Below are positions 53,370 to 62,130 of a DNA stretch of 64,000 bases, in pieces. Under the pieces are notes generated by a model. The model ran no database searches. It was not told the DNA's origin and saw nothing but the letters and a program-made list of their open reading frames with translations. Numbering within the stretch: position 1 is the first letter of the stretch; the number at the start of each line of letters is the position of its first letter. Location: the NCBI RefSeq assembly GCF_947253065.1, contig NZ_CAMXWS010000008.1:3107-67106 (forward strand), given 5' to 3'. This DNA is from an uncultured Corynebacterium sp. Lineage in GTDB: Bacteria > Actinomycetota > Actinomycetes > Mycobacteriales > Mycobacteriaceae. A program made the position numbers and the translations under genes.

Positions 53370-53963
53370 TTACTGCCCGCCGAACATTTGTGACCCCAGG
53401 CCGATGACCACGGGTGCCAGCCCGAGGACGAAGAAGGCCGGAAGGAAGAATGCGGCGAGCGGAATGCTGATTAAGACCCCGGCGCGTTCGGCAGCGGCGG
53501 TTGCATCATCGGCGGCTTCCTCACGGAGGGTTGCCACGATGCGTTCGCAGCCTTCAGCGACGGCTGATCCGGATGCGTGTGACAGGGCGACGAGCGAGGC
53601 GAGTTCTTCGCACCCAGGTACCCCGTCCATGGCGGACCATGCGCGTTCGGGTTCAACGCCGAGCTGGTGGTAGGCCACTACTCGTCGCCATTTGTCGGCG
53701 AGTCCCCCTTCAAGCCCGTAGCTGTTGGCCGCTGCCTCCGCGGCTGCAGAGACGGGTAGCCCGGCGCGGAAGCAAGCGGCGAAGAGCTCGATGTCGCTGG
53801 CGATCCGGTGCCGATCTGGTGGGCCGTCGCGCGGGGCCTTCGGGCTGTTCAGAGCCGCACCGGAGGGGTTATGTGCAGAAGAATCACTAAGCCGACTACG
53901 AGGTGGAGCTGCGGGCATGGCTAGCGCGGCACCAAGCAGGATTGCTGTGGGCACGGTGATCAT
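53370..53963 (-). CDS. tadC: TadC-like pilus platform protein
   Basis: Protein of 197 residues of the type II secretion GspF family. It has the cytoplasmic domain LFAACFRAGLPVSAAAEAA and EELASLVALSHASGSAVAEG and a C-terminal hydrophobic stretch (LISIPLAAFFLPAFFVLGLA). It is shorter than proteobacterial TadC, as usual in actinobacteria. It overlaps tadB by 4 nt. Confidence 0.82.
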   Translation of the reverse strand: MITVPTAILLGAALAMPAAPPRSRLSDSSAHNPSGAALNSPKAPRDGPPDRHRIASDIELFAACFRAGLPVSAAAEAAANSYGLEGGLADKWRRVVAYHQLGVEPERAWSAMDGVPGCEELASLVALSHASGSAVAEGCERIVATLREEAADDATAAAERAGVLISIPLAAFFLPAFFVLGLAPVVIGLGSQMFGGQ

Positions 53964-54730
53964 GCGGCGGCCCTCCCGATGATGAACTGTGAGGTATAAA
54001 ACCCGGCGCAGACCAGCGCGGTGCCGCCAAGTAGCAGGAGACTTCCAAAGCCGCCGCCGGTGAGCAATGCGATGGGACGAGCGCCCATTGCTTGGCCCAT
54101 GAGAATGCCAGCTAGCGGGAGGACGGAGAGCACGACTGCGGTGGCGCGGGGACCAGCGAGCGCAGCGTTGGTGGCTTGGCGGTGGCGGAGGGCATTGTCG
54201 ATGCGTGAGCGGGCGCTTTCCAGAAGGTCAGCCATGGGAATCCCCAGGCGGGCGGAGAGTCCCCATAGCGCACCGACGTCGCGGAGTTCGTCCAAGTGAG
54301 ATTCGGCGAGGATGGAGGCCCCATTGCCCCCGCGACGTAAATGAGCGGCGGCGCGTTCGAGTTCGCGGGTCAGCTCCGCGGGGGTTGCGTCGGGGAGCTG
54401 GTTAACAGCTCGAGCGGAGGCGTCAGCCACGGTCGACCCGGCGCGAAGTGCGGCGACGAGGTGGCCAAGATAGGTCGCTGTGGCTTCCAGTCGCAGGGTC
54501 GCAGCTTTCTTTCGCTGGGAGCGCACCAAAGTGTGCATAGCGGTGGCACAGGCGACCCCCGCAGCGAGCACGACAAGGAGCCGGTCCGTAGCTAAGACGA
54601 CAGGCACCACGAGAGCGGAAACAACCGGGAGGAAAACGGCGGGGTTGCGGGGTGGCGTGCCCACACCGATGCGTCGCACTGGTTGCGCGGGAACGAGCAC
54701 GATTGCGGCGGCGAGCAGCAGGACGGTCAT
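53960..54730 (-). CDS. tadB: TadB-like pilus platform protein
   Basis: Protein of 256 residues with N-terminal membrane helices, a GspF-type cytoplasmic domain (LVAALRAGSTVADASARAV; LGIPMADLLESARSRIDN) and two C-terminal helices. It would form the inner-membrane platform with TadC. Overlaps both neighbours by 4 nt, so the Tad genes are translationally coupled. Confidence 0.82.
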   Translation of the reverse strand: MTVLLLAAAIVLVPAQPVRRIGVGTPPRNPAVFLPVVSALVVPVVLATDRLLVVLAAGVACATAMHTLVRSQRKKAATLRLEATATYLGHLVAALRAGSTVADASARAVNQLPDATPAELTRELERAAAHLRRGGNGASILAESHLDELRDVGALWGLSARLGIPMADLLESARSRIDNALRHRQATNAALAGPRATAVVLSVLPLAGILMGQAMGARPIALLTGGGFGSLLLLGGTALVCAGFYTSQFIIGRAAA

Positions 54731-55872
54731 GATCTGACCCCCAGCTCACAGAGCAATTCGTCGTAGCCATCGCCGGGGCCGGCATCAGCATCCCAGACAA
54801 CGCGGGGGACCACCGGGTTGCCTTCAAGCAGCCCGATCTGGTGGACGCGTCGCTTGCCGTCCGCGCCGCGTCGCATGACCACGACAACATCAACAGCTGC
54901 GGCGAGTTGTGCATGAAGAGCCTCACGGTTCAACCCACCGAGTACAGCGAGCGCTTCCAGACGCGCGGGGACCTCCTCAATCGAATTCGCGTGCACGGTC
55001 CCCGCACCGCCGTCATGGCCGGTATTCAACGCGGCGAGCAGGTCCACGACTTCAGCGCCGCGAATCTCCCCCACCACGATCCGGTCGGGCCGCATGCGTA
55101 GTGCTTGTCGCAGCAGGTCAGCGATGGTGATCTCGCCCGCACCTTCGGCATTCGCGCCGCGCGACGTCAGATTCACCACGTGCGGGTGCGCTGGGGTCAG
55201 CTCAACGGTGTCTTCAATGGCCACGATGCGCTCATGCTCAGCGACTTCCGCCAGCATCGCCGCGAGCAACGTCGTCTTTCCCGTTCCGGTTCCACCAACA
55301 ACGAGAAAAGCTTTTCGCTTATCGACGATCCCCTTAAGCACCCCCGCCCTCTCCCCATCCACTCCTCCCGAGGTGTGAAGCTGGTCCAACGTCGCTGTTT
55401 TGTTGTGCAGCACTCGCAGGGACATGCAGGTTCCACAGTTAGCGGTGGGGGCGAGGATGGCGTGGAAGCGGAGGACGGTGCCGTCGTCACGCGAAATGTG
55501 CCCGTCAGCGAAGGGACGCGCATCGTCGAGGCGACATCCGCAGCTGCTAGCCAGTCGTGTGGCAAGTCGGCGAACTTCTGCCTCCCCACCGAGCGTGAAG
55601 CTTGCACGCTCAAGGCCTTGGCCCCGATCAAAGAAGATGTCTTCTGGTCCATTGACGCAGATATCGGTGACTCCGTCGATGGCGAGCAACTGCTCGAGCG
55701 GGCCCACACCGACCGTTTCATCGCGGAGTGCGCGCATGATGCCCAACACATCGAGATCACTTATGACAACCGCTTCTTCCCTGATCAGCGCCGCCAGCTC
55801 AGCCGGGCTACTCTTCCCGGGATCCTCAGCGAGACGGCGCTGCACCTTCGCCATGATCGATGCTTTATCCAT
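54727..55872 (-). CDS. tadA: TadA/CpaF-type pilus assembly ATPase
   Basis: Secretion ATPase of 381 residues. It has GVTDICVNGPEDIFFDRG, Walker A VVGGTGTGKTTLLAAML, Asp box AIEDTVEL, Walker B-region MRPDRIVVGEIRG and the His box GHDGGAGTVHANS. It powers Flp pilus assembly. ATG 55872 gives the usual opening (MDKASIMAKVQRRL) and overlaps the end of the upstream CpaE-like gene. An iterated 11-mer (55317) encodes VDK in the segment before Walker A. Confidence 0.9.
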   Translation of the reverse strand: MDKASIMAKVQRRLAEDPGKSSPAELAALIREEAVVISDLDVLGIMRALRDETVGVGPLEQLLAIDGVTDICVNGPEDIFFDRGQGLERASFTLGGEAEVRRLATRLASSCGCRLDDARPFADGHISRDDGTVLRFHAILAPTANCGTCMSLRVLHNKTATLDQLHTSGGVDGERAGVLKGIVDKRKAFLVVGGTGTGKTTLLAAMLAEVAEHERIVAIEDTVELTPAHPHVVNLTSRGANAEGAGEITIADLLRQALRMRPDRIVVGEIRGAEVVDLLAALNTGHDGGAGTVHANSIEEVPARLEALAVLGGLNREALHAQLAAAVDVVVVMRRGADGKRRVHQIGLLEGNPVVPRVVWDADAGPGDGYDELLCELGVRS

Positions 55873-56908
55873 TGGCCACCTCCAAGATCGCCTCTGCTGC
55901 GGTGACCAGAGGACGTGGCAGCCGCTTCGGCAGACCATCCACCTCAACGGCGCGCACCAAGCGTGGACTGTGTTTGATCTCCGCGACTACGTCCGCACCG
56001 GCGACACGTTCCACCTCCTGCTTGCTCAACCCCGACCAGCCGCGGTGACGCAAGACCAGAGACACGGGCGTATTCGCTGCCCGACATTCAGCACTGATCA
56101 GCGCTGCTGCTGCCACCGCCCTGACTTCTGCTGGCACAACAACGAATGCGTGATCACATCTGTTCGGTAGAGCATCCGGTGGGCAATCCACCACGGTGAG
56201 ACCGTCTGCGCCGAGCACCGTGGCCACCCGGTCCACATCTGCTCTCAGATCGCTTCCTGTCGGAACGGTGGTCCGCGACCGCGTCAACACGGCGATCCCA
56301 TCCTTTGTTTGTGGCAACGCCTGCCACAGCTGCGCGCGGTCGACGGAGCCTTCCCCGAGTTCGATCTCGCCCCACCGCGCACCCAGCTCTTCTTCCACGC
56401 CGAGCAGCAAATCCACACCACCGGAGTACCGATGCGCATCCACCAGGACAGGCTGGGTATCCACCACTGCAGCACGTGCCACAGCCGCAGCCAATGTCGA
56501 GGTGCCTGCTCCCCCAGCTGCACCGACCACAGCCACCACCGTGCCCACGGTTGGAGCAGGTGGTCCTGCCGTGGAGCGCTGGCCGTGAGATCTAGCCAAG
56601 GCGAGTTTGCCCAGTGCTTTGAGCAGATCTGCCGCTTGTGCCGGAAGAACGAAGTCCCCGCCAGCAGCATCCATGTCTGTCTCACCGCTGATCCGAAACA
56701 CCCCGTCGCGGGGCGGCAGAGGGGCAAGGTCGGGGGCGCGGGCAGCGTCGATAAGCACGGCGAAAGCGCGTGAATAGTGTCGGACAAGGTCATCGGGGCC
56801 CTGCGAATCAATGATCGGGCGGCCCGTTGCGGCAGCGAGGTGGGTGGCCTCCGGATGCAAAAGAGCATCATCTACGGCGATGAGAATCGGTGCTGTGTCT
56901 GTGCGCAT
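55865..56908 (-). CDS. ssd: CpaE-like protein (septum-site-determining Ssd family)
   Basis: Protein of 347 residues with a receiver-like N-terminal domain (~1-110) and a MinD-like ATPase domain. The Walker A region VGAAGGAGTSTLAAAVARA lacks the first signature Lys of ParA/MinD, as in CpaE. Mycobacterial Ssd of this family affects septation. First gene of the operon with tadA, tadB, tadC, Flp pilin and TadE genes. ATG 56908 follows AAGGTG. An iterated 11-mer lies at 56746. Confidence 0.82.
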   Translation of the reverse strand: MRTDTAPILIAVDDALLHPEATHLAAATGRPIIDSQGPDDLVRHYSRAFAVLIDAARAPDLAPLPPRDGVFRISGETDMDAAGGDFVLPAQAADLLKALGKLALARSHGQRSTAGPPAPTVGTVVAVVGAAGGAGTSTLAAAVARAAVVDTQPVLVDAHRYSGGVDLLLGVEEELGARWGEIELGEGSVDRAQLWQALPQTKDGIAVLTRSRTTVPTGSDLRADVDRVATVLGADGLTVVDCPPDALPNRCDHAFVVVPAEVRAVAAAALISAECRAANTPVSLVLRHRGWSGLSKQEVERVAGADVVAEIKHSPRLVRAVEVDGLPKRLPRPLVTAAEAILEVANG

Positions 56909-57271
56909 GGGTTCACCTTCACCCAACGCTTCTGCCTGCTCAAGGGCACAACCGCCAGCCTGTGGATAACCACGGTTTTGCGTGACACGTCCGCAAAAAA
57001 TTGTGGATAACACCCAGCCCACACAGCGAAACAGATGCCGCCAGGAGGGAACCACCAGAAAATTAAGGGGCGGCCCGCACTATCGGGGGGGGTGCGCGGG
57101 CCGCCGTAACCCGGCCACAAAGGGGGGGGTAGGGCCGGGGCCGGCCGCACTGTATATCGGGGCCGTGCGCGAATAATTATGGCACACGGCCCGAACCAAA
57201 CACAATGGCGCGCACGCACATCACAATGAGAGTCTGCTCACCCCTCTTGACCATGGGCGTAGACTGTCCGC
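56909..57271. other. 363-bp region between the Tad operon and the HAD gene
   Basis: It contains two perfect DnaA-box words TGTGGATAA (56961-56969 and 57002-57010) and a long inverted repeat GGCGGCCCGC (57069-57078) / GCGGGCCGCC (57096-57105) whose loop holds a run of eight G. A second G-run lies near 57121-57129. The HAD gene promoter (TAGACT, 57260-57265) is at the right end. No gene is seen. Confidence 0.55.
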
Positions 57272-58111
57272 ATGACAGCTTCAGGCGCAGAAAACCGCGC
57301 CGTACACGGACCGGATTCACACCGTGTGGCGGCGTTTTTCGACCTGGATAAAACAATCATCGCCACGTCATCCGCCTTCGCTTTCGGCCGCGGATTCCTC
57401 GACAACGGCATGATCACCCGCGGAGAAGCTCTCGAGCTCTTCCTCACCAAAACCTCCTACATGTTCAACGGGCAGTCCAGCTCCAAAATGGACGCCACCC
57501 GCGACCGCCTCGCAGACATGGTCGCGGGCTGGCCCGTCGCCGATGTGCGCCGAGTGGTGGCTGAAACGATGAACACGGTCGTCACACCCGCGATCTACCG
57601 CGAAGCACGCGAACTCATTGACTGGCACCGCGAGCAGGGCCACGACATCGTCATCCTGTCCGCCTCCGCGTCGTTGCTCGTCGAGCCCATCGCCAAAGAG
57701 CTCGGCATCAACCGCATCGTGGCCACCGAAGTTGAAATCGAAGACGGCAAACTCACCGGCAAAATCACCCGCTACCTCAAGGGAGAGGAAAAAGCGAAGG
57801 CGATGCGGGAGCTCGTCGAAAAGCGAAATTACGACCTCGCGGCAAGCTACGCATACTCAGATTCGCTTACCGACGTCCCCATGCTCGCCCTCGTCGGCCA
57901 CCCCGTCGCCGTCAACCCCGAGCGTGGACTACGGAAGCACGCCCTTGAACACGGTTGGGAAACACGTAGTTTCAAAAACCCCGAACCCCTCTTCGATCCG
58001 CCCGGTGCGAAAGAGATCGGGATCGGCGCCGGAGTCGTGGTCACCGTGACCGCATTGACCGGCTTCGGCATCTGGCTCGCCCAGCGTGGACGCGGCGGCA
58101 CCACCTCATAA
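57272..58111 (+). CDS. HAD-superfamily subfamily IB phosphatase
   Basis: Protein of 279 residues. Motif I is AFFDLDKTIIA, motif II VILSASAS, and motif III/IV SYAYSDSLTDVPML, as in SerB-like HAD-IB enzymes; the substrate is unknown. A C-terminal membrane helix (IGAGVVVTVTALTGFGIWL) would tether it to the membrane with a basic tail. TAGACT ends 6 nt before the ATG. Confidence 0.88.
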   Translation: MTASGAENRAVHGPDSHRVAAFFDLDKTIIATSSAFAFGRGFLDNGMITRGEALELFLTKTSYMFNGQSSSKMDATRDRLADMVAGWPVADVRRVVAETMNTVVTPAIYREARELIDWHREQGHDIVILSASASLLVEPIAKELGINRIVATEVEIEDGKLTGKITRYLKGEEKAKAMRELVEKRNYDLAASYAYSDSLTDVPMLALVGHPVAVNPERGLRKHALEHGWETRSFKNPEPLFDPPGAKEIGIGAGVVVTVTALTGFGIWLAQRGRGGTTS

Positions 58112-58192
58112 TGTGCTGTACGTTACTATTGAGTCCGTTATTTATTACTGATGAAACTGCGCGAGCGGCGCGCACCGAGGAAGGTTGAGATT

Positions 58193-58711
58193 ATGAGCGA
58201 CAATGGTCTGTACACCAGCGGGTCGAGCAGCTACAAGGCAAAGGTCGATTCCATCCCGCTCCGCGACACTGACGTGACCCAGCCGGGTAGTGACTCCCTG
58301 GGCACCCTCGTGTCCAATGCCACCGAGCAGGTTTCCAGCCTGGTCCGCAGCGAGATCGAACTGGCCAAGACCGAGGTCGTCGGTGAAGCGAAGAAGGCTG
58401 CCGTGGGCTCTGGCCTGCTCGGCGTTGCCGGAGTCGTGGCAGCATTCTCTTCCTTCTTCTTTTTCTTCTTCCTGGCCAAGCTGATCGCTATCTGGACCAA
58501 TGATGCGTGGGGCTTCGGCATCGTCTTTTTGATCATGATCATCACCGCAGGCATCCTCGCCCTGATCGGTGTGAAGCGCTTCAAGGCCATGGGCAAGCCG
58601 GAGAAGACCATCGAATCGGTCAACGAGCTGAAGAACCTGGTTCCGGGCAAGGCTCAGGAGAACCTGAAGAAGGACACCTCGGAGCTCTACACCTCCTACG
58701 GCACCAAGTAA
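58193..58711 (+). CDS. Holin-X-type membrane protein (phage holin superfamily III)
   Basis: Protein of 172 residues with NATEQVSSLVRSEIELAKTEV followed by two membrane helices (GVAGVVAAFSSFFFFFFLA; GFGIVFLIMIITAGILALI) and a polar tail. This is the actinobacterial Holin-X pattern, a housekeeping membrane family with no phage genes nearby. ATG 58193 is preceded by AGGAAGG. Terminator follows. Confidence 0.82.
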   Translation: MSDNGLYTSGSSSYKAKVDSIPLRDTDVTQPGSDSLGTLVSNATEQVSSLVRSEIELAKTEVVGEAKKAAVGSGLLGVAGVVAAFSSFFFFFFLAKLIAIWTNDAWGFGIVFLIMIITAGILALIGVKRFKAMGKPEKTIESVNELKNLVPGKAQENLKKDTSELYTSYGTK

Positions 58712-58726
58712 TTAACGCTTAAGTGC

Positions 58727-58755
58727 AACGCCCGGGACAAAACCCGGGCGTTTTT
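58727..58755 (+). terminator. Intrinsic terminator of the Holin-X gene
   Basis: Stem AACGCCCGGG (58727-58736) / CCCGGGCGTT (58743-58752) with a 6-nt loop, ending in TTTTT. Confidence 0.88.
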
Positions 58756-58756
58756 C

Positions 58757-59677
58757 ATGCACATGCCCTTCATGAGTACCCAACCAGTCTCGCCTAAGAC
58801 GATCGCGCTCGACGGGCCATTTGAGCACGTCTTCCTGCACACGCGCGGCATTCGCCTGCACGCGGCGACGGCGGGCGACCCAGCTGACCCGCTCGTCGTA
58901 CTGATTCACGGCACATTCGGTGCCTGGGTGGACTACCGGCACGTCATCGCACCACTGGCTGCACGCGGCTTCCATGTCGCTGCGGTGGACATGCGTGGGT
59001 ACGGCATGTCCGATAAACCACCTGCACGAGCCGGCGACAACACGCTCATCTCCGTTGGGGATATCGACGGCATCATCACCGCACTCGGCCACGACCGTGC
59101 CCACATCATTGGCCACGACACCGGCGGTGCACTCGGCTGGGTCTTCGCTTCCGCATACCCGCACCGCACCGCAAGTCTCACCTCCATTTCCGCCGCACAC
59201 CCGAACGATCTGCGCGCACACCTACGCACCCGCCCATGGGAATTGATGTTCATGCTGATCCGCATGGCTGTCGGGCGCTTGCCAATCTGGTTCCACCACC
59301 TGTGTGCGCCGCTTCTCCCCCGCGTATGGCACCGCGAGCTCACACTCAATACCGCCCCCAAATTCGCCGGCACGCCAGAATTCAAAGAAGCATTGCGCCT
59401 ACGCATCCAGGCCGCGCGCATCGACAACGCTCTGCGTGGCATCGTCCGCAACACGCGTCTGCTCACCGCGCCACGCCGCACCAACCCGCTTATCCACGCC
59501 CCAACTCACCTCCTCCACCCCCCTCAAACCGTCTGGGAACGCATCGACACCCGCGCTGCCCGCCGTCTCAGCTCTTCCCCCACCGTTGCGTCTGTCCCCG
59601 GGACGAAGAATGCACCGCACATCGAAGATCCCGAAGGCTTCGTCAACGCGGTGGCTGATTTTCTTGTTCAGCTCTAA
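58757..59677 (+). CDS. Alpha/beta hydrolase (epoxide hydrolase-like)
   Basis: Protein of 306 residues. It has HGTFGAWVDY (oxyanion loop), MRGYGMSDKP and nucleophile elbow IGHDTGGALG with Asp, which points to epoxide hydrolase or dehalogenase-type chemistry rather than a Ser esterase. The late His is in KNAPHIEDPEGF. Three in-frame ATGs (58757, 58763, 58772) compete; the first directly abuts the upstream terminator, so 58772 (MSTQPV) may be real. The stop overlaps convergent marP. Confidence 0.85.
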   Translation: MHMPFMSTQPVSPKTIALDGPFEHVFLHTRGIRLHAATAGDPADPLVVLIHGTFGAWVDYRHVIAPLAARGFHVAAVDMRGYGMSDKPPARAGDNTLISVGDIDGIITALGHDRAHIIGHDTGGALGWVFASAYPHRTASLTSISAAHPNDLRAHLRTRPWELMFMLIRMAVGRLPIWFHHLCAPLLPRVWHRELTLNTAPKFAGTPEFKEALRLRIQAARIDNALRGIVRNTRLLTAPRRTNPLIHAPTHLLHPPQTVWERIDTRAARRLSSSPTVASVPGTKNAPHIEDPEGFVNAVADFLVQL

Positions 59678-60861
59678 GCCACGCAGGTTCGCGTATCCAC
59701 CGGCTCGGTCAGCCCGACATAGTCCCCGACTACATCTTGGACCTGCTTCACCGTGAGTGCGTAGCCGGTCTCAGAGCCGTCGACAGCCGTACCGAAGATG
59801 ACGCCGAGCACCTCACCCGATTCCGCGAGCAGCGGACCACCAGAATTGCCCTGCTGAATATTGCCACGCAACGTGTACGCCTGACGTTCAGTACGGCCAG
59901 TGGCGTAAATATCCGGCCCGGAAATATTCAATTTTTCCCGCACACGTACAGGCGTGACCGTGAATGGACCATTGCCGGGGAAGCCCATCGCCATAGCGCC
60001 TTGTCCGCTCACTGCTGAACCAGATGCAGTGTGCAGTGGAGCAAGCCCCAGATCAGGTGCGTGAAGCACAGCGATATCAATCTCCGGGTCATACAGCACC
60101 ACTGTCGCACGCTTCAGGCCCAAGACGGTGTCTAGCTCCACACTGTTGGTGCCAGCCACAACGTGCGCATTCGTGATCACATAGTCCGGGGCGGACACGA
60201 AACCCGAACCAGACAACCGGCGCCGGCAGCTCTCCGCGTCCCCCAGGACATGCACCACGCTGGGGCGCGCAGCGTCCACAACACCTTGATCAATGATGCT
60301 GTGGTCAGGCGCATCCACCTCAGTTCCGCCCTGTTGGAAGGGAGAGACCATGGGGGGAAGGCCGGTGACGTCGATAAGCCGTGCAACGTGCTCGGGCGCT
60401 TTGTTGACCCACTGCGGCGCCGCGCTGTCCATCGCCGTGAGTATGCGCGAACCGCGGATCGCCCCGCCCAGCTGGCCGCCCGCATTCGCCGCGACTGGAA
60501 CAGCGATCAGCCACACCACAACAAGCGCCATGACGAGCTGCAACAACGATCCAATGAGCGAATCGAAACGCCTCGTCATCTTCGACCGCAACCTGTCGCG
60601 CAAAGCCGAGCCGACCGTCGCTCCAACAATATTGCCCGCCCCAACAAACAGCACCACGGTGGCCAGCAAAAGAAGCAGACGCATACTCGTGCTGTCAGAC
60701 ACGCCCACCAAGAAACTCGCTGCGACAAGCCCAACAACGAGCCCCGCCGCGACACCGACGGCTGCGAAACCTGAGGAAAAAGCGCCCTGCCGCCAACCGC
60801 TGACCATTGCCGCGGCAAAGAGCACCACGAGCACGAGATCGACGATAAGAGCAGCAGTCAC
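59674..60861 (-). CDS. marP: MarP-family membrane serine protease
   Basis: Protein of about 395 residues: an N-terminal CvpA-like region with four membrane helices (~1-130) and a periplasmic trypsin-like domain. Catalytic His is in ITNAHVVAG, Asp in EIDIAVLH and Ser in QQGNSGGPL. In mycobacteria MarP supports acid and oxidative-stress resistance. GTG 60861 follows TAGTGT (complement of 60870-60875) by 8 nt; GTG 60873 is the alternative. A perfect iterated 11-mer (60369) lies between membrane and protease domains. Confidence 0.9.
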   Translation of the reverse strand: MTAALIVDLVLVVLFAAAMVSGWRQGAFSSGFAAVGVAAGLVVGLVAASFLVGVSDSTSMRLLLLLATVVLFVGAGNIVGATVGSALRDRLRSKMTRRFDSLIGSLLQLVMALVVVWLIAVPVAANAGGQLGGAIRGSRILTAMDSAAPQWVNKAPEHVARLIDVTGLPPMVSPFQQGGTEVDAPDHSIIDQGVVDAARPSVVHVLGDAESCRRRLSGSGFVSAPDYVITNAHVVAGTNSVELDTVLGLKRATVVLYDPEIDIAVLHAPDLGLAPLHTASGSAVSGQGAMAMGFPGNGPFTVTPVRVREKLNISGPDIYATGRTERQAYTLRGNIQQGNSGGPLLAESGEVLGVIFGTAVDGSETGYALTVKQVQDVVGDYVGLTEPVDTRTCVA

Positions 60862-60888
60862 GGAAGGACACACTACTTGCCGAGCGCG

Positions 60889-61575
60889 CTAAAACCCATG
60901 TCCCTCGCCGTTGCGCGAAGCGCGTAACGCCTTACGCAGATCCACCTTTTCTTTGTGATCCCACGGCTCTTCCCAGCCGGCTTCGCGGATCATCACGGCC
61001 AAAAGCGACGCCGTGAATCCCCACACGAGGTACCCATTCACGTCGAATGCCGGCCCCGACCACCCCAGTCGCGCAACGCGGAAACGGTTCTCCGGGTCGA
61101 TCAGTTGGGCCAGGTCAACGAAGAAAACATCATCATTTTCTTCCGGGCTGGCGCACCACACCTCACCGGGGTTTTCGGCATAGGCCAGTACCGGGTTCAC
61201 TGGGTGACCGGATGGGCCGACAGCGATCGATTCGAGCACAGCCAAAGGTTCCACCCTTTGCGGATCAAGCCCAGTTTCCTCATTCGCCTCGCGTAAGGCA
61301 GCATCCACCGCACCATGATCGCCCGGCTCGAGCCGACCACCGGGAAACGCCATTTGACCAGAGTGATTCCGCAGCGTCGGCGCACGGTGCGTGAGCAGAA
61401 TCTGCGCGTCCTTCGGCAGAAACATCGCATCACGCTGCCCGGTGAAGCACATCAGCACAGCAGACGGCCGCGGTTTCCGCGACGCCAACCGCATATGCCC
61501 CTGCATTTTGTTCACCAGCTTCGCATTACCCGGCGCCGACAGCACGCCCGCCAGATCATCCAGCCACAGCGCCAC
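60889..61575 (-). CDS. NUDIX hydrolase, CoA pyrophosphatase-like
   Basis: Protein of 228 residues with the NUDIX box GGRLEPGDHGAVDAALREAN followed by EETGLD, and the CoA-pyrophosphatase-type context LTHRAPTLRNHSGQMAFPGG. It would cleave CoA or a related nucleotide. The GTG start at 61575 abuts the stop of the TlpA-like gene. Nth, TlpA-like, NUDIX and marP are tightly ordered on this strand, as in C. glutamicum. Confidence 0.88.
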   Translation of the reverse strand: MALWLDDLAGVLSAPGNAKLVNKMQGHMRLASRKPRPSAVLMCFTGQRDAMFLPKDAQILLTHRAPTLRNHSGQMAFPGGRLEPGDHGAVDAALREANEETGLDPQRVEPLAVLESIAVGPSGHPVNPVLAYAENPGEVWCASPEENDDVFFVDLAQLIDPENRFRVARLGWSGPAFDVNGYLVWGFTASLLAVMIREAGWEEPWDHKEKVDLRKALRASRNGEGHGF

Positions 61576-62130
61576 CTACAGCACCTCCTCCACAGCTTTC
61601 GCAATTTCGCTTGACGACGAAAAAGCCCTCGCCACAACCCCCACCTTCTCCTCCCCGCGGAAGACCACAGTTACCGGCACAACCCCTGGCAACCCGAGTG
61701 TTCCGGCAAAGGAATTATCACTGTCCTGGTAGCTCGGCAGATCCACCCCCAGATCATTCAACAGTGCGGCCCCGTTCGTGGCATTCGTGTCCGCATGCAC
61801 CCCGACCACGGTGTATTCCGGGTGCTTGCGCGCGAATTCCTCCAGCGCCGGCAGTTCCTCCCGGCACGGATCACACCACCACGCCCACACGTTGACCACG
61901 GTGATCTCTGCCTCTGCGGCCACCGTTTCTCCCCCAAGACACGGCAGCTCCACTCCCCCAACACGTGGACCGGGGCAGTCCGGGCGTTCAGGGATCTGTT
62001 CTGCTTCAGGCGAGACTTCCTCTGCAGGATCTGGTGCGCTCTCTGGCCGCAACAACGACACAGCCGCCACCACAACGAGCACCGTCACCACTGCGATAAC
62101 CGCAGCGCTGATCCAGACCTGCTTTTTCAC
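61576..62130 (-). CDS. TlpA/ResA-like membrane-anchored thioredoxin
   Basis: Protein of 184 residues with an N-terminal membrane anchor (VWISAAVIAVVTVLVVVAAV) and an extracytoplasmic thioredoxin domain; active site WWCDPCREELP and cis-Pro region LPGVVPVTVV. An extra Cys pair (DCPGPRVGGVELPCLGG) precedes the domain. Likely a reductase for exported thiols or cytochrome c assembly. It overlaps nth by 4 nt. Confidence 0.88.
   Translation of the reverse strand: MKKQVWISAAVIAVVTVLVVVAAVSLLRPESAPDPAEEVSPEAEQIPERPDCPGPRVGGVELPCLGGETVAAEAEITVVNVWAWWCDPCREELPALEEFARKHPEYTVVGVHADTNATNGAALLNDLGVDLPSYQDSDNSFAGTLGLPGVVPVTVVFRGEEKVGVVARAFSSSSEIAKAVEEVL

Noticed and set aside
56961..57010. Replication origin at the two DnaA boxes
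   Set aside because: Only two boxes, no AT-rich unwinding region, and no dnaA, dnaN or gyrase genes nearby.
58193..58711. Holin-X gene as sign of a prophage
   Set aside because: The family is a chromosomal actinobacterial membrane protein and no other phage gene is present.
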